A stretch of DNA of 5,682 bases from Desulfobacula sp. (GTDB lineage Bacteria > Desulfobacterota > Desulfobacteria > Desulfobacterales > Desulfobacteraceae): positions 1 to 5,682 of the forward strand of contig JAOZRI010000164.1 in assembly GCA_029940235.1 (NCBI GenBank), written 5' to 3'. Positions 1 through 5,682 of the stretch are shown piece after piece (position 1 is the first letter of the stretch; each line of letters starts with the position of its first letter). The translations under genes were made by a program, and so were the position numbers. Below the pieces are notes generated by a model. That model was not told where the DNA came from. It saw nothing but the letters and a program-made list of their open reading frames with translations, and searched no databases.

Positions 1-1003
1 CATCAATAAATCCTATGGCAAGGTAGAAGCAGTTAAGGATGTTTCCCTTGAAATAAATTCAGGAGAATTTTTCACCCTGCTGGGTCCATCTGGCTGTGGA
101 AAAACAACATTGCTGCGTATGATTGCCGGTCTGGAACTCCAGGACTCGGGCAGTATCATTCTGGAAGATGAGGATATCACTCGACTACCTGCCATTAAGC
201 GGCCGATCAATACTGTTTTCCAGAGCTATGCCCTTTTCCCCCATCTTAATATTTTTGAAAACATTGCCTTTGGTCTTCGTTCCAGAAAAATTGCTGAAAA
301 GGAAATAAAAACCAGGGTTCAAAAAACCCTGGATATGCTGGAGCTTGAGACAATGTCGACCCGGTATCCCCATCAGCTTTCCGGAGGCCAGAACCAGCGG
401 GTGGCACTTGCCAGAGCCTTGGTCAACGAACCCAAGATACTCCTTCTGGATGAACCTATGTCAGCTTTGGATGCCAAATTAAGGGCCCAGGTCCAGGTAG
501 AACTTCGGCGGTTACAGCAAAAACTGGGGCAGACATTTATACTGGTCACTCATGATCAGGATGAAGCGTTGGTTGTATCGGACCGGATTGCGGTAATGAA
601 GGATGGAAAAATCATCCAGTTCGGTACTCCCGAAGAGGTCTATGATTTACCCCAAAATAAATTTATTGCCCAATTTCTCGGAGCGGCAAATCTTCTTGAC
701 GGCAAATTCCATGACGGGATGTTCCATACAGATATCGGCCCCCTTGAGCTGGAAGGGCCTCCTCCCTGGGAGAGCGGTGTAGCTGCCATCAGGCCTGAAT
801 GGATAAAAATTTCAGATACAAAACCTGAAAAAAATGGTGTCAAAGCAACGGTCAGTGAAATCATTTATCGTGGCACAAACCTGGATCTCTGGTTTGAACC
901 GGGCTCACTAAGGGTCAGGAGCAGTACCTATAAAAATTTTAAGATCGGTGATGAACTCTGGCTTGATCTGGCACCAGAAGAATTGGTGGTGCTTAATGAA
1001 TAA
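1..1003 (+). CDS. potA: Spermidine/putrescine ABC transporter ATP-binding protein PotA (5' end outside window)
   Basis: Cytoplasmic ATPase subunit that powers polyamine import through the PotB/PotC channel. The reading frame is open from base 2, giving 333 visible codons to the TAA at 1001-1003. By comparison with the family only about 8-15 N-terminal residues are missing, so the true start lies just upstream of the window. Motifs run in the expected order: Walker [10 protein letters not shown] (83-109), Q-loop in [10 protein letters not shown], signature LSGGQNQR, Walker B ILLLDEP, D-loop SALD and the switch histidine in THDQDEA. The C-terminal third, containing the segment [10 protein letters not shown], matches the TOBE-type regulatory domain of the PotA/MalK group. 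The signature has Asn where Gln or Arg is usual after LSGGQ, which is a mild variation. Overlap with potB and the adjacent permeases support the Pot assignment; a related spermidine, putrescine or agmatine specificity is not decided by this subunit. Confidence 0.95.
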   Translation, partial: INKSYGKVEAVKDVSLEINSGEFFTLLGPSGCGKTTLLRMIAGLELQDSGSIILEDEDITRLPAIKRPINTVFQSYALFPHLNIFENIAFGLRSRKIAEKEIKTRVQKTLDMLELETMSTRYPHQLSGGQNQRVALARALVNEPKILLLDEPMSALDAKLRAQVQVELRRLQQKLGQTFILVTHDQDEALVVSDRIAVMKDGKIIQFGTPEEVYDLPQNKFIAQFLGAANLLDGKFHDGMFHTDIGPLELEGPPPWESGVAAIRPEWIKISDTKPEKNGVKATVSEIIYRGTNLDLWFEPGSLRVRSSTYKNFKIGDELWLDLAPEELVVLNE

Positions 1004-1901
1004 ACTAATGATCTGGTATGGTGAACTGCTCACCCAGAAGCACCTTATTAAAAGAGGGGCATTGTTCCTAAGTCCGGGCATGCTCTGGCTGATAATTTTT
1101 ATAGTCCTTCCAGGCTTGATACTGATCCTTGTCAGCTTTGCCGGCAGAGGTGCCTATGGAGAAATTGTATGGGAATACAGCCTGGATAATTATAAACAAC
1201 TCATGGGGTATGGTATATTCGGATGGACGGCGGATTATATTATTATTCTTCTACGTTCCGTATGGGTCGCCATTGTCACCACAGGTATAGCCGTTGTTCT
1301 TTCTTATCCCTTATGCTTTTTTATTGCAAGAAAGCCTGAAAGAACCCGGTATATGTGGCTCACGCTGGTTATTATTCCTTTTTGGACCAATATGGTCATC
1401 AGAACCTATTCATGGTTCCTGATTTTAGCCCCGGAACTGCCCTTTGCAAAACTGGCAGCCTGGCTTAAGATTATCTCACCGGGAATGGCCCTTTATCCCA
1501 GTGCGTTTGCCGTTTATCTGGGCATGATTTCCATGTTCCTGCCCTTTGTGGTCCTGCCGCTTTTCTCCAGTATTGAACGTCTGGACTGGACCCTGGTTGA
1601 AGCTGCACAGGATCTTTATTCATCCAACATACGAATTTTCATACATGCCATTTTACCCCAGACCCTTCCCGGGCTGTCTGTGGGGATTATTCTTACCTTT
1701 GTCCCGGCCATGGGGATGTTTGTGGTTCCGGATCTTTTAGGCGGTGCGAAATATATGCTGGTGGGCAACCTGATCCAGCAGCAGTTCGGGGCCAGCCGTG
1801 ACTGGGCCTTTGGTGCGGCAATCAGTATGGGGCTGATGGTCTTGACCATGTTCAGCCTCTATCTATACAGGAAAAAAAATAAGGACATGAATCTATTATG
1901 A
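996..1901 (+). CDS. potB: Spermidine/putrescine ABC transporter permease PotB
   Basis: Inner-membrane permease, one half of the polyamine channel. I chose the ATG at 996 (301 aa, beginning [10 protein letters not shown]). It overlaps the potA stop by 8 bases and has a GGTGG-like purine stretch upstream. An upstream GTG at 948 stays open but would lie deep inside potA and add a non-family N-terminus; an ATG at 1008 is also possible. Length is slightly above the roughly 275-285 aa of E. coli PotB. Hydrophobic segments lie at about residues 24-48, 82-110, 120-144, 167-190, 226-246 and 270-290, consistent with six helices. The cytoplasmic EAA loop that docks onto the ATPase is EAAQDLYSS at 202-210, followed by ILPQTLPG; the usual Gly of the EAA consensus is replaced by Tyr. 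The C-terminus is Lys-rich and cytoplasmic by the positive-inside rule. The gene is translationally coupled to potA and potC by overlaps. Confidence 0.93.
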   Translation: MNKLMIWYGELLTQKHLIKRGALFLSPGMLWLIIFIVLPGLILILVSFAGRGAYGEIVWEYSLDNYKQLMGYGIFGWTADYIIILLRSVWVAIVTTGIAVVLSYPLCFFIARKPERTRYMWLTLVIIPFWTNMVIRTYSWFLILAPELPFAKLAAWLKIISPGMALYPSAFAVYLGMISMFLPFVVLPLFSSIERLDWTLVEAAQDLYSSNIRIFIHAILPQTLPGLSVGIILTFVPAMGMFVVPDLLGGAKYMLVGNLIQQQFGASRDWAFGAAISMGLMVLTMFSLYLYRKKNKDMNLL

Positions 1902-2698
1902 AAAAGATTAATCTGCTGGTGAGTGTCATAGCCTATGGAATAATGGCATTTTTATATCTTCCTTTGATCGCTGTAGCATTTTTTTCCGTGAATAATACAA
2001 AATACGGCCTTGCCTGGAAGGGATTTACATTGGACTGGTATATAAAACTGTTTCATAATGAGATGATACTTCAGGCTGGCTTGAATACACTGATTCTGGC
2101 CATTGTATCAACCATTGTTGCCACAATACTGGGAACAGCACTTGCCATAGGTATGGACCGGTTTCCCTGGCCCAAAAAAATGAATACAGTCCTGGATCTT
2201 ATTTTGCATCTTCCTGTGGTCATACCGGATATCATCCTTGCCGCAGCCCTGGTGGTCGCATTTGGATTTTTACGTTCCGTATCATCTTTGTTTGAACCGG
2301 GTCTCTTCAATATGATCATTGGTCACATTACTTTTCAGGTGGCCTTTGTAACGCTTGTGGTTCGCAGCCGGCTGATCAGCATCGGCAAAGATATAGAAGA
2401 AGCTGCAAGGGATCTTTATGCCACCACCTCGTATCTTTTATGGAAAATCACCCTGCCGCTGTTGATGCCGGGCATTATAGCCGGTGCTATGCTTGCGTTT
2501 ACTTTATCTCTTGATGATTTTGTGATCAGTTTTTTTACAGCGGGTCCGCAGTCGGTAACTCTGCCATTGTATATTTTTGCAGCAGTCAGAAGAGTTGTCA
2601 CCCCCGAAATACATGCTTTATCAACTTTGGTGTTACTTGCTACAATACTTCTTGTATTTGGCATGGAACGGTTCACAAGAAAAATGAATACAAAATAA
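1898..2698 (+). CDS. potC: Spermidine/putrescine ABC transporter permease PotC
   Basis: Second inner-membrane permease, expected to pair with PotB. The protein is 266 aa, very close to E. coli PotC. The start ATG overlaps the potB TGA in the four-base ATGA arrangement typical of translational coupling; AAGGA at 1881-1885 is a somewhat distant ribosome binding site. Hydrophobic segments fall at about residues 7-30, 60-86, 99-124, 136-156, 189-211 and 238-256. The EAA loop reads EEAARDLYAT (167-176) followed by ITLPLLMPG, again with Tyr where Gly is usual. The segment FTLSLDDFVISFF (201-213) is characteristic of PotC/PotI-type permeases, which distinguishes it from PotB. The N-terminal stretch YLPLIAVAFFSVNN (20-33) is also typical of this branch. 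PotC versus PotI (putrescine system) is not resolvable without a tree. Confidence 0.94.
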   Translation: MKKINLLVSVIAYGIMAFLYLPLIAVAFFSVNNTKYGLAWKGFTLDWYIKLFHNEMILQAGLNTLILAIVSTIVATILGTALAIGMDRFPWPKKMNTVLDLILHLPVVIPDIILAAALVVAFGFLRSVSSLFEPGLFNMIIGHITFQVAFVTLVVRSRLISIGKDIEEAARDLYATTSYLLWKITLPLLMPGIIAGAMLAFTLSLDDFVISFFTAGPQSVTLPLYIFAAVRRVVTPEIHALSTLVLLATILLVFGMERFTRKMNTK

Positions 2699-2740
2699 AT
2701 GTTGTTTTACAAGGTTGTTACACTAATAATTAAATTATAA

Positions 2741-2745
2741 AGGAG
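2741..2745 (+). promoter_or_regulatory. Strong ribosome binding site of potD
   Basis: AGGAG lies six bases before the potD ATG, the best Shine-Dalgarno match in the transporter operon. Together with the 53-base gap after potC it suggests that potD is translated independently and more strongly than the membrane subunits, as is usual for periplasmic binding proteins. Confidence 0.8.
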
Positions 2746-2751
2746 AAGAAA

Positions 2752-3804
2752 ATGAAGAAATTAATGTTACTTGTTACAGCGGCAATGATTTTACTGTCAG
2801 GAACCGCATGGTGCGGCAGTGGAGAATTAACAATATTTGCATGGTCTGAATACATGGATGAAGTTAATTTTCCAAAGGAATTTGAAAAAGCCACAGGCAT
2901 CAAGGTAAATCTTCACTTCTATGAATCAAACGAAGAAATGGCGGCAAAACTGCAGGCAGGTGGATTAGGACTATATGATATCATTATTCCGTCTGATTAT
3001 ATTGTTCCAAGCCTTATACACTTGAATCTTCTTACTCCCCTTGACCATTCAAAAATACCCAATTTGAAAAACCTGGGTAAAAAATTCGCTAGTCCAGACT
3101 TTGATCCGGGCAATAAATATTCAGTTGGATGGCAGTGGGGAACTGTTGGGCTGATGTATAACAAACAAAAAATAAGCAAAGCAGATGTTCAATCTTGGTC
3201 TGTTGTATATGATCCCAAAAAAGAAGCCGGAACCTTTTACATGATGGATAATGTCAGAGAAACGCTGGGAATCACCTTATTGTATCTGGGCTATGATTTT
3301 AACTCAACAAATATAAAGGAACTAAAAGAAGCTGCTGACCTTCTTGTCGCCACTAAAAAAAGAGAAGCCTGCCTGGGATTTAAGGGCGGCGTTGGCGGCA
3401 AAAATGATGTCATATCCGGTATAGCAGCAGCAGCAGTGGTTTACAATGGGGATTCTATCCAGACGGTCTCCAAGGAACCCGAAAAATATGGGTTTATCAT
3501 CCCTAAAGAAGGCAGTACAATCTGGATAGATAACATGTGCATCCCTGCCAATGCACCAAATCTTGATGCTGCGTACAAATGGATTAACTGGGTACTTGAT
3601 CCCAAGGTGGGGGCTTCCCTTTCAAATTATAATCATTTTGCAACTCCTAATGAAGCAGCCATACCGTATCTTTCCAAAGAAGACTTAAACAATTCGGGTG
3701 TTTGGCCCACCCCGGAAATTATCAAAACCCTTCACTATGTGAAAGATCTTGGAAAAGATAATAAAATCGTTGACCAGGCATGGACAAGGGTAAAATCCCA
3801 TTAA
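2752..3804 (+). CDS. potD: Periplasmic polyamine-binding protein PotD/PotF-like
   Basis: Substrate-binding subunit that captures a polyamine and delivers it to PotB/PotC. The protein is 350 aa, the usual length. It starts with KK and a hydrophobic core (residues 4-19), then AWCGSG, so export with cleavage near residues 21-23 is likely. The context TAWC is not a proper lipobox, so a lipoprotein is less likely. Family landmarks by eye alignment to E. coli PotD/PotF (recalled, not computed) are WSEY (31-34), YESNEEM (57-63), PSDY (80-83), the DNVRE segment (166-170), YNGD (231-234), WIDNMCIPANA (258-268) and ATPNEAA (297-303). The C-terminus AWTRVKS resembles PotF (AWTKVKS). The pocket looks mixed: WID is PotD-like, while YNGD keeps an Asp found in PotF. 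Several PotD ligand positions appear changed (Asp to Asn at 167, Trp to Tyr at 231, Tyr to Phe at 296). The substrate could be putrescine, spermidine or agmatine; the fold assignment is secure. Confidence 0.92.
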   Translation: MKKLMLLVTAAMILLSGTAWCGSGELTIFAWSEYMDEVNFPKEFEKATGIKVNLHFYESNEEMAAKLQAGGLGLYDIIIPSDYIVPSLIHLNLLTPLDHSKIPNLKNLGKKFASPDFDPGNKYSVGWQWGTVGLMYNKQKISKADVQSWSVVYDPKKEAGTFYMMDNVRETLGITLLYLGYDFNSTNIKELKEAADLLVATKKREACLGFKGGVGGKNDVISGIAAAAVVYNGDSIQTVSKEPEKYGFIIPKEGSTIWIDNMCIPANAPNLDAAYKWINWVLDPKVGASLSNYNHFATPNEAAIPYLSKEDLNNSGVWPTPEIIKTLHYVKDLGKDNKIVDQAWTRVKSH

Positions 3805-3834
3805 GTATTGCAGCAGATAAAAAGATAATGATAC

Positions 3835-3868
3835 AGGTGACAGATATTTATCTGTCACCTTCTATTTT
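3835..3868 (+). terminator. Rho-independent terminator after potD
   Basis: AGGTGACAGATA (3835-3846) is perfectly complementary to TATCTGTCACCT (3849-3860). In practice this gives a stem of about 10 pairs with a six-base TATTTA loop. A T-rich tail, TCTATTTT (3861-3868), follows. It begins 31 bases after the potD stop and should end the potABCD transcript, separating it from the amidohydrolase-aguA unit. Confidence 0.82.
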
Positions 3869-3883
3869 GATCTATCATTAGCA

Positions 3884-3892
3884 TGTTCTAAT
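3884..3892 (+). promoter_or_regulatory. Candidate extended -10 promoter for the amidohydrolase-aguA unit
   Basis: Just after the terminator, TGTTCTAAT matches an extended -10 element (TG, one base, then TCTAAT, five of six to TATAAT). The TTGATC at 3867-3872 could be a -35 but the spacer is only 14 bases, so recognition would depend on the extended -10. The predicted start is near 3899, giving a leader of about 100 bases. A terminator upstream makes some promoter here necessary; its exact position is inference. Confidence 0.35.
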
Positions 3893-3910
3893 TTAAGGAA
3901 AACAAAGTTT

Positions 3911-4000
3911 ATGAGCACAATATTGGGGACAGCCCCGATTCATGATGATTCCAGGATGATAGGAGAGAGGATCATTCTACTTTCAATAAGAGGTTTATGA
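3911..4000 (+). CDS. Possible 29-residue leader peptide upstream of the amidohydrolase
   Basis: ATG at 3911 opens 29 codons ending with TGA at 3998-4000. That stop directly abuts the amidohydrolase ATG at 4001 and is in the same frame. The peptide starts MSTILGTAPI and ends in a basic and hydrophobic stretch, LLSIRGL. AAGGA at 3895-3899 lies 11 bases upstream, which is long for a ribosome binding site and too close to the predicted transcription start to be fully reliable. I recognise no family. It could be a coupling or regulatory leader peptide, an N-terminal remnant, or a chance ORF. Confidence 0.25.
   Translation: MSTILGTAPIHDDSRMIGERIILLSIRGL
3987..3993 (+). promoter_or_regulatory. Ribosome binding site fixing the amidohydrolase start
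   Basis: TAAGAGG ends seven bases before ATG 4001. The nearby ATG at 3997 (frame +1) would give only five codons before a stop, so 4001 is the productive start. This agrees with the family N-terminus, where a beta-strand of the form IIVNANIITM begins within the first ten residues. Confidence 0.65.
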
Positions 4001-5566
4001 ATGGAAATAAATGATAAAAAAATAATCGTAAATGCCAATATCATTACCATGGCAGAGGAGAATCAACGGCATCAGGCCCTTGCCATAAAAGATGGGATTA
4101 TCGCGGCTTTGGGGGCGGAATCGGAAATTGCCCATCTGATTGACCAAGGTTTCTCCAAAGAAGATTTTAAGGGCAGAACCATCCTGCCTGGATTTATTGA
4201 CACACATGAGCATCTGATGGCCACAGGTTTTCAGGAAACATCCGTACATCTGGACACGGTTAAAAGCATTGATGAGATCCTGGAACTCATGTCTGAACGT
4301 GCAGGAATGACCCCAGAAGGTGACTGGGTCTATGGAAGTTATCTTAATGAACAAAATATTAGAGAAAAAACCATGCCGCCAAAGGAGGATCTCGACCGTG
4401 CCGTTCCGAATCATCCGGTATTTATTACACATGTCACCCGCCACATGTGTGCTTTCAATACAAAGGCACTTGAGATATTGAACCCTCCCCTTGACCTGGA
4501 AGGTCTTGATAAAAAAAGCGGCAGCCCCACTGGTGTGATCCGGGATCCCGGGATACTAACTTTTGTTTATCCGACAATGAGCAAAATTACAACAGATGAT
4601 AACAAGTTCAACCAGATCTTCGCCGCAGCCAACATGGCCTTGAACAAAGGGATTACAACTATTCATGCTCTGGATGGTGGAGACCTGGGTCAGGGAGATA
4701 TGCTAGTTATCTGCAATAATCTGCACCGATTACCGGTGCATGTGGTTTGTTATAACCAGACCATGGATATCAAAGAGGTTAAGGATCTTGGTTTACCTCG
4801 TATTGGCGGGTGCATCTGTGCCGATGGCGCTTTTGAAGTACATACGGCCGCACTTTTCGAACCCTATTTTGATGAACCCGAAAATTATGGAGCTCTCACC
4901 TATTCACAGGAAGAGATGGATGAATTCATCCTGGCCGCCCATGGCGAAGGCTTTCAAATCGCCGTACATTGTGAGTCGGAAAGATCCATTGAACAGGTAC
5001 TGTGGGCCATGGAAAAAGCCCTTACAAAATTGCCTCGAAATGATCACCGGCATAGAATCGAACATTTGGAACTGCCTACATTCAATCAGATCCAACGTAT
5101 GGCGGAATCAGGAATTATGGCCTCAATGCAGCCCGCTTTTATCCCCCCCTTTATCGGTGAAAAAGATATGGGTTTTTATGAGGCACTACTGGGCAAAACA
5201 CGTCTTAAACGCGTTCATCCCTATCGCAGTATTCTTGATGCAGGTGTCCCCATTAGCGGTGGATCAGACAGCCCTGTAACTCGTTATGACCCTCTTAAAG
5301 GAATCCAGGCAGCGGTTAATCACCCCAACCCTTTACAACGAGTAAGTGTTTTTGAAGCCATGCAAATGTTCACTTCAACTGCTGCCTTTAGTGCATTTGA
5401 AGAAAATGAGAAAGGAACTTTGGAAACCAAAAAATTTGCAGACCTGGTTGTCCTGGAAAATGATCCGTTTAACGTACCAACTGATCAAATAAAGGATATC
5501 GATATCCATAGTGTCTTTGTAAAAGGCAAACAGCATTTTGTAAACAATATATCGGATTTTGGATAG
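4001..5566 (+). CDS. YtcJ-like metal-dependent amidohydrolase (amidohydrolase family 3)
   Basis: Cytosolic hydrolase of 521 aa, the normal length for the YtcJ/amidohydrolase-3 group, with no signal peptide. Residues 7-60 and about 470-515 form the split beta-sandwich, ending KGTLETKKFADLVVLENDP (471-489) and VFVKGK. The central TIM barrel has the metal site: PGFIDTHEH with His69 and His71, VHCESE with His323, HRIEHLE with His355, and GGSDSPV with Asp423. The ADGAFEVHTAAL segment (274-285) is the family's conserved DG...TAAL block. The position where many relatives carry Lys (VKLFADG) appears as Cys271 here. Members cleave amide or N-formyl bonds (for example N-substituted formamide deformylase), but most have unknown substrates. 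It follows the potD terminator and precedes aguA by 23 bases, so it probably shares a transcript with aguA and may act on an agmatine- or putrescine-derived amide. That role is inference; the family call is firm. Confidence 0.9.
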   Translation: MEINDKKIIVNANIITMAEENQRHQALAIKDGIIAALGAESEIAHLIDQGFSKEDFKGRTILPGFIDTHEHLMATGFQETSVHLDTVKSIDEILELMSERAGMTPEGDWVYGSYLNEQNIREKTMPPKEDLDRAVPNHPVFITHVTRHMCAFNTKALEILNPPLDLEGLDKKSGSPTGVIRDPGILTFVYPTMSKITTDDNKFNQIFAAANMALNKGITTIHALDGGDLGQGDMLVICNNLHRLPVHVVCYNQTMDIKEVKDLGLPRIGGCICADGAFEVHTAALFEPYFDEPENYGALTYSQEEMDEFILAAHGEGFQIAVHCESERSIEQVLWAMEKALTKLPRNDHRHRIEHLELPTFNQIQRMAESGIMASMQPAFIPPFIGEKDMGFYEALLGKTRLKRVHPYRSILDAGVPISGGSDSPVTRYDPLKGIQAAVNHPNPLQRVSVFEAMQMFTSTAAFSAFEENEKGTLETKKFADLVVLENDPFNVPTDQIKDIDIHSVFVKGKQHFVNNISDFG

Positions 5567-5578
5567 CAGAAAAGTAGT

Positions 5579-5583
5579 AAGGA
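5579..5583 (+). promoter_or_regulatory. Ribosome binding site of aguA
   Basis: AAGGA lies six bases before the aguA ATG, within the 23-base gap after the amidohydrolase stop. There is no room for a separate promoter and no terminator hairpin, which supports co-transcription of the two genes. Confidence 0.65.
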
Positions 5584-5589
5584 ATCATC

Positions 5590-5682
5590 ATGTCACAAAT
5601 AATAGGATCAAATCCACGCAGGGATAAATTCAGAATGCCAGGTGAGTTTGAACTTCATGCAAAGTGCTGGATGCTCTGGCCT
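5590..5682 (+). CDS. aguA: Agmatine deiminase, N-terminal fragment (3' end outside window)
   Basis: Only 31 codons are visible, open to the window end. They are diagnostic: an N-terminal GSNPRRDKFRMPGEFE followed by CWMLWP matches the opening of bacterial agmatine deiminases (GSTPKQDGFRMPGEFE and WM-WPER in enterococcal and streptococcal enzymes, recalled from memory). The full protein is normally about 365-380 aa, so its catalytic Cys/His residues lie outside the window. The enzyme hydrolyses agmatine to N-carbamoylputrescine and ammonia in the cytosol, the first step from agmatine towards putrescine. The gene follows the amidohydrolase closely with its own AAGGA site. Peptidyl-arginine deiminase-type relatives share the fold, but the PGEFE and WMLWP spacing fits the agmatine enzyme best. 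Confidence 0.88.
   Translation, partial: MSQIIGSNPRRDKFRMPGEFELHAKCWMLWP

Noticed and set aside
312..332. Perfect 8-base inverted repeat CCAGGGTT / AACCCTGG with a 5-base loop
   Set aside because: It lies inside potA coding sequence and no T-run follows it, so it is not a terminator. A chance coding hairpin is most likely.
2702..2730. Possible promoter for potD in the potC-potD gap (TTGTTT, 17 bases, AATAAT)
   Set aside because: The -35 matches poorly and the gap is simply AT-rich. The predicted start would fall only a few bases before the ribosome binding site. It cannot be separated from chance.
2803..2820. Cys21 of PotD as a lipoprotein anchor
   Set aside because: The preceding residues TAW do not fit the lipobox, which needs a small residue at -1. 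An ordinary signal peptide explains the sequence better.
3421..3437. Run of GCA triplets in potD
   Set aside because: Only about four repeats encoding an alanine stretch in a helix; too short to be a meaningful repeat tract.
3995..4444. 149-codon ORF on the minus strand over the amidohydrolase start
   Set aside because: It lies opposite a well-supported conserved coding region, resembles no family I know, and has no convincing start context. It is best explained as an antisense shadow.
4540..4551. 12-base palindrome CCGGGATCCCGG
   Set aside because: It lies inside the amidohydrolase coding sequence with no second copy in the window, and looks coincidental.
4722..4740. Inverted repeat TGCACCG / CGGTGCA with a 5-base loop
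   Set aside because: A short intragenic hairpin without a T-tail or other regulatory context.
4740..5279. 179-codon + strand ORF in another frame inside the amidohydrolase
   Set aside because: The overlapping frame encodes clear family motifs (VHCESE, HRIEHLE, GGSDSPV), while this frame has no recognisable domain.
5494..5507. 14-base perfect palindrome GGATATCGATATCC
   Set aside because: It encodes part of KDIDIH near the end of the amidohydrolase. It stands alone, is not at a promoter, and arises easily from repeated Asp-Ile codons.

Overview
The window carries a polyamine-type ABC transporter operon in the order ATPase, permease, permease, binding protein (potA-potB-potC-potD). A Rho-independent terminator follows, and then a second same-strand unit with a YtcJ-type metal-dependent amidohydrolase and the first 31 codons of an agmatine deiminase (aguA). 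All genes are on the + strand and coding density is high. The longest gene-free stretch is about 200 bases, between potD and the amidohydrolase.

The organism is bacterial and, from the two-membrane style of its Pot system, probably Gram-negative. Moderate GC, AAGGA/AGGAG ribosome binding sites and overall protein flavour fit an anaerobic Desulfobacterota (Desulfobacter/Desulfobacula-like) genome. That placement is an impression, not a computed result.

Layout: 1-1003 is potA, lacking only its first few codons. 996-1901 is potB, overlapping potA by 8 bases. 1898-2698 is potC, overlapping potB by 4 bases (ATGA). 2752-3804 is potD, after a 53-base gap with a strong Shine-Dalgarno sequence. 3835-3868 is a hairpin terminator. 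3861-4000 is a leader with a candidate extended -10 promoter, possible RNA hairpins and a 29-codon ORF whose TGA directly abuts the next ATG in the same frame. 4001-5566 is the amidohydrolase. 5590 to the window end is the start of aguA.

How it may work together: PotD captures a cationic polyamine-like substrate in the periplasm, PotB/PotC form the channel and PotA hydrolyses ATP. The downstream agmatine deiminase would convert agmatine to N-carbamoylputrescine and ammonia. This makes agmatine, as well as putrescine or spermidine, a reasonable candidate cargo. The amidohydrolase is co-directional and only 23 bases from aguA, so it is a candidate for an amide- or carbamoyl-cleaving step in the same pathway; its substrate cannot be read from sequence. 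The most useful leads are this gene set, a binding pocket in PotD that mixes PotD-like and PotF-like residues, and the odd leader ORF in front of the amidohydrolase. I see no mobile element, CRISPR array, tRNA or rRNA.
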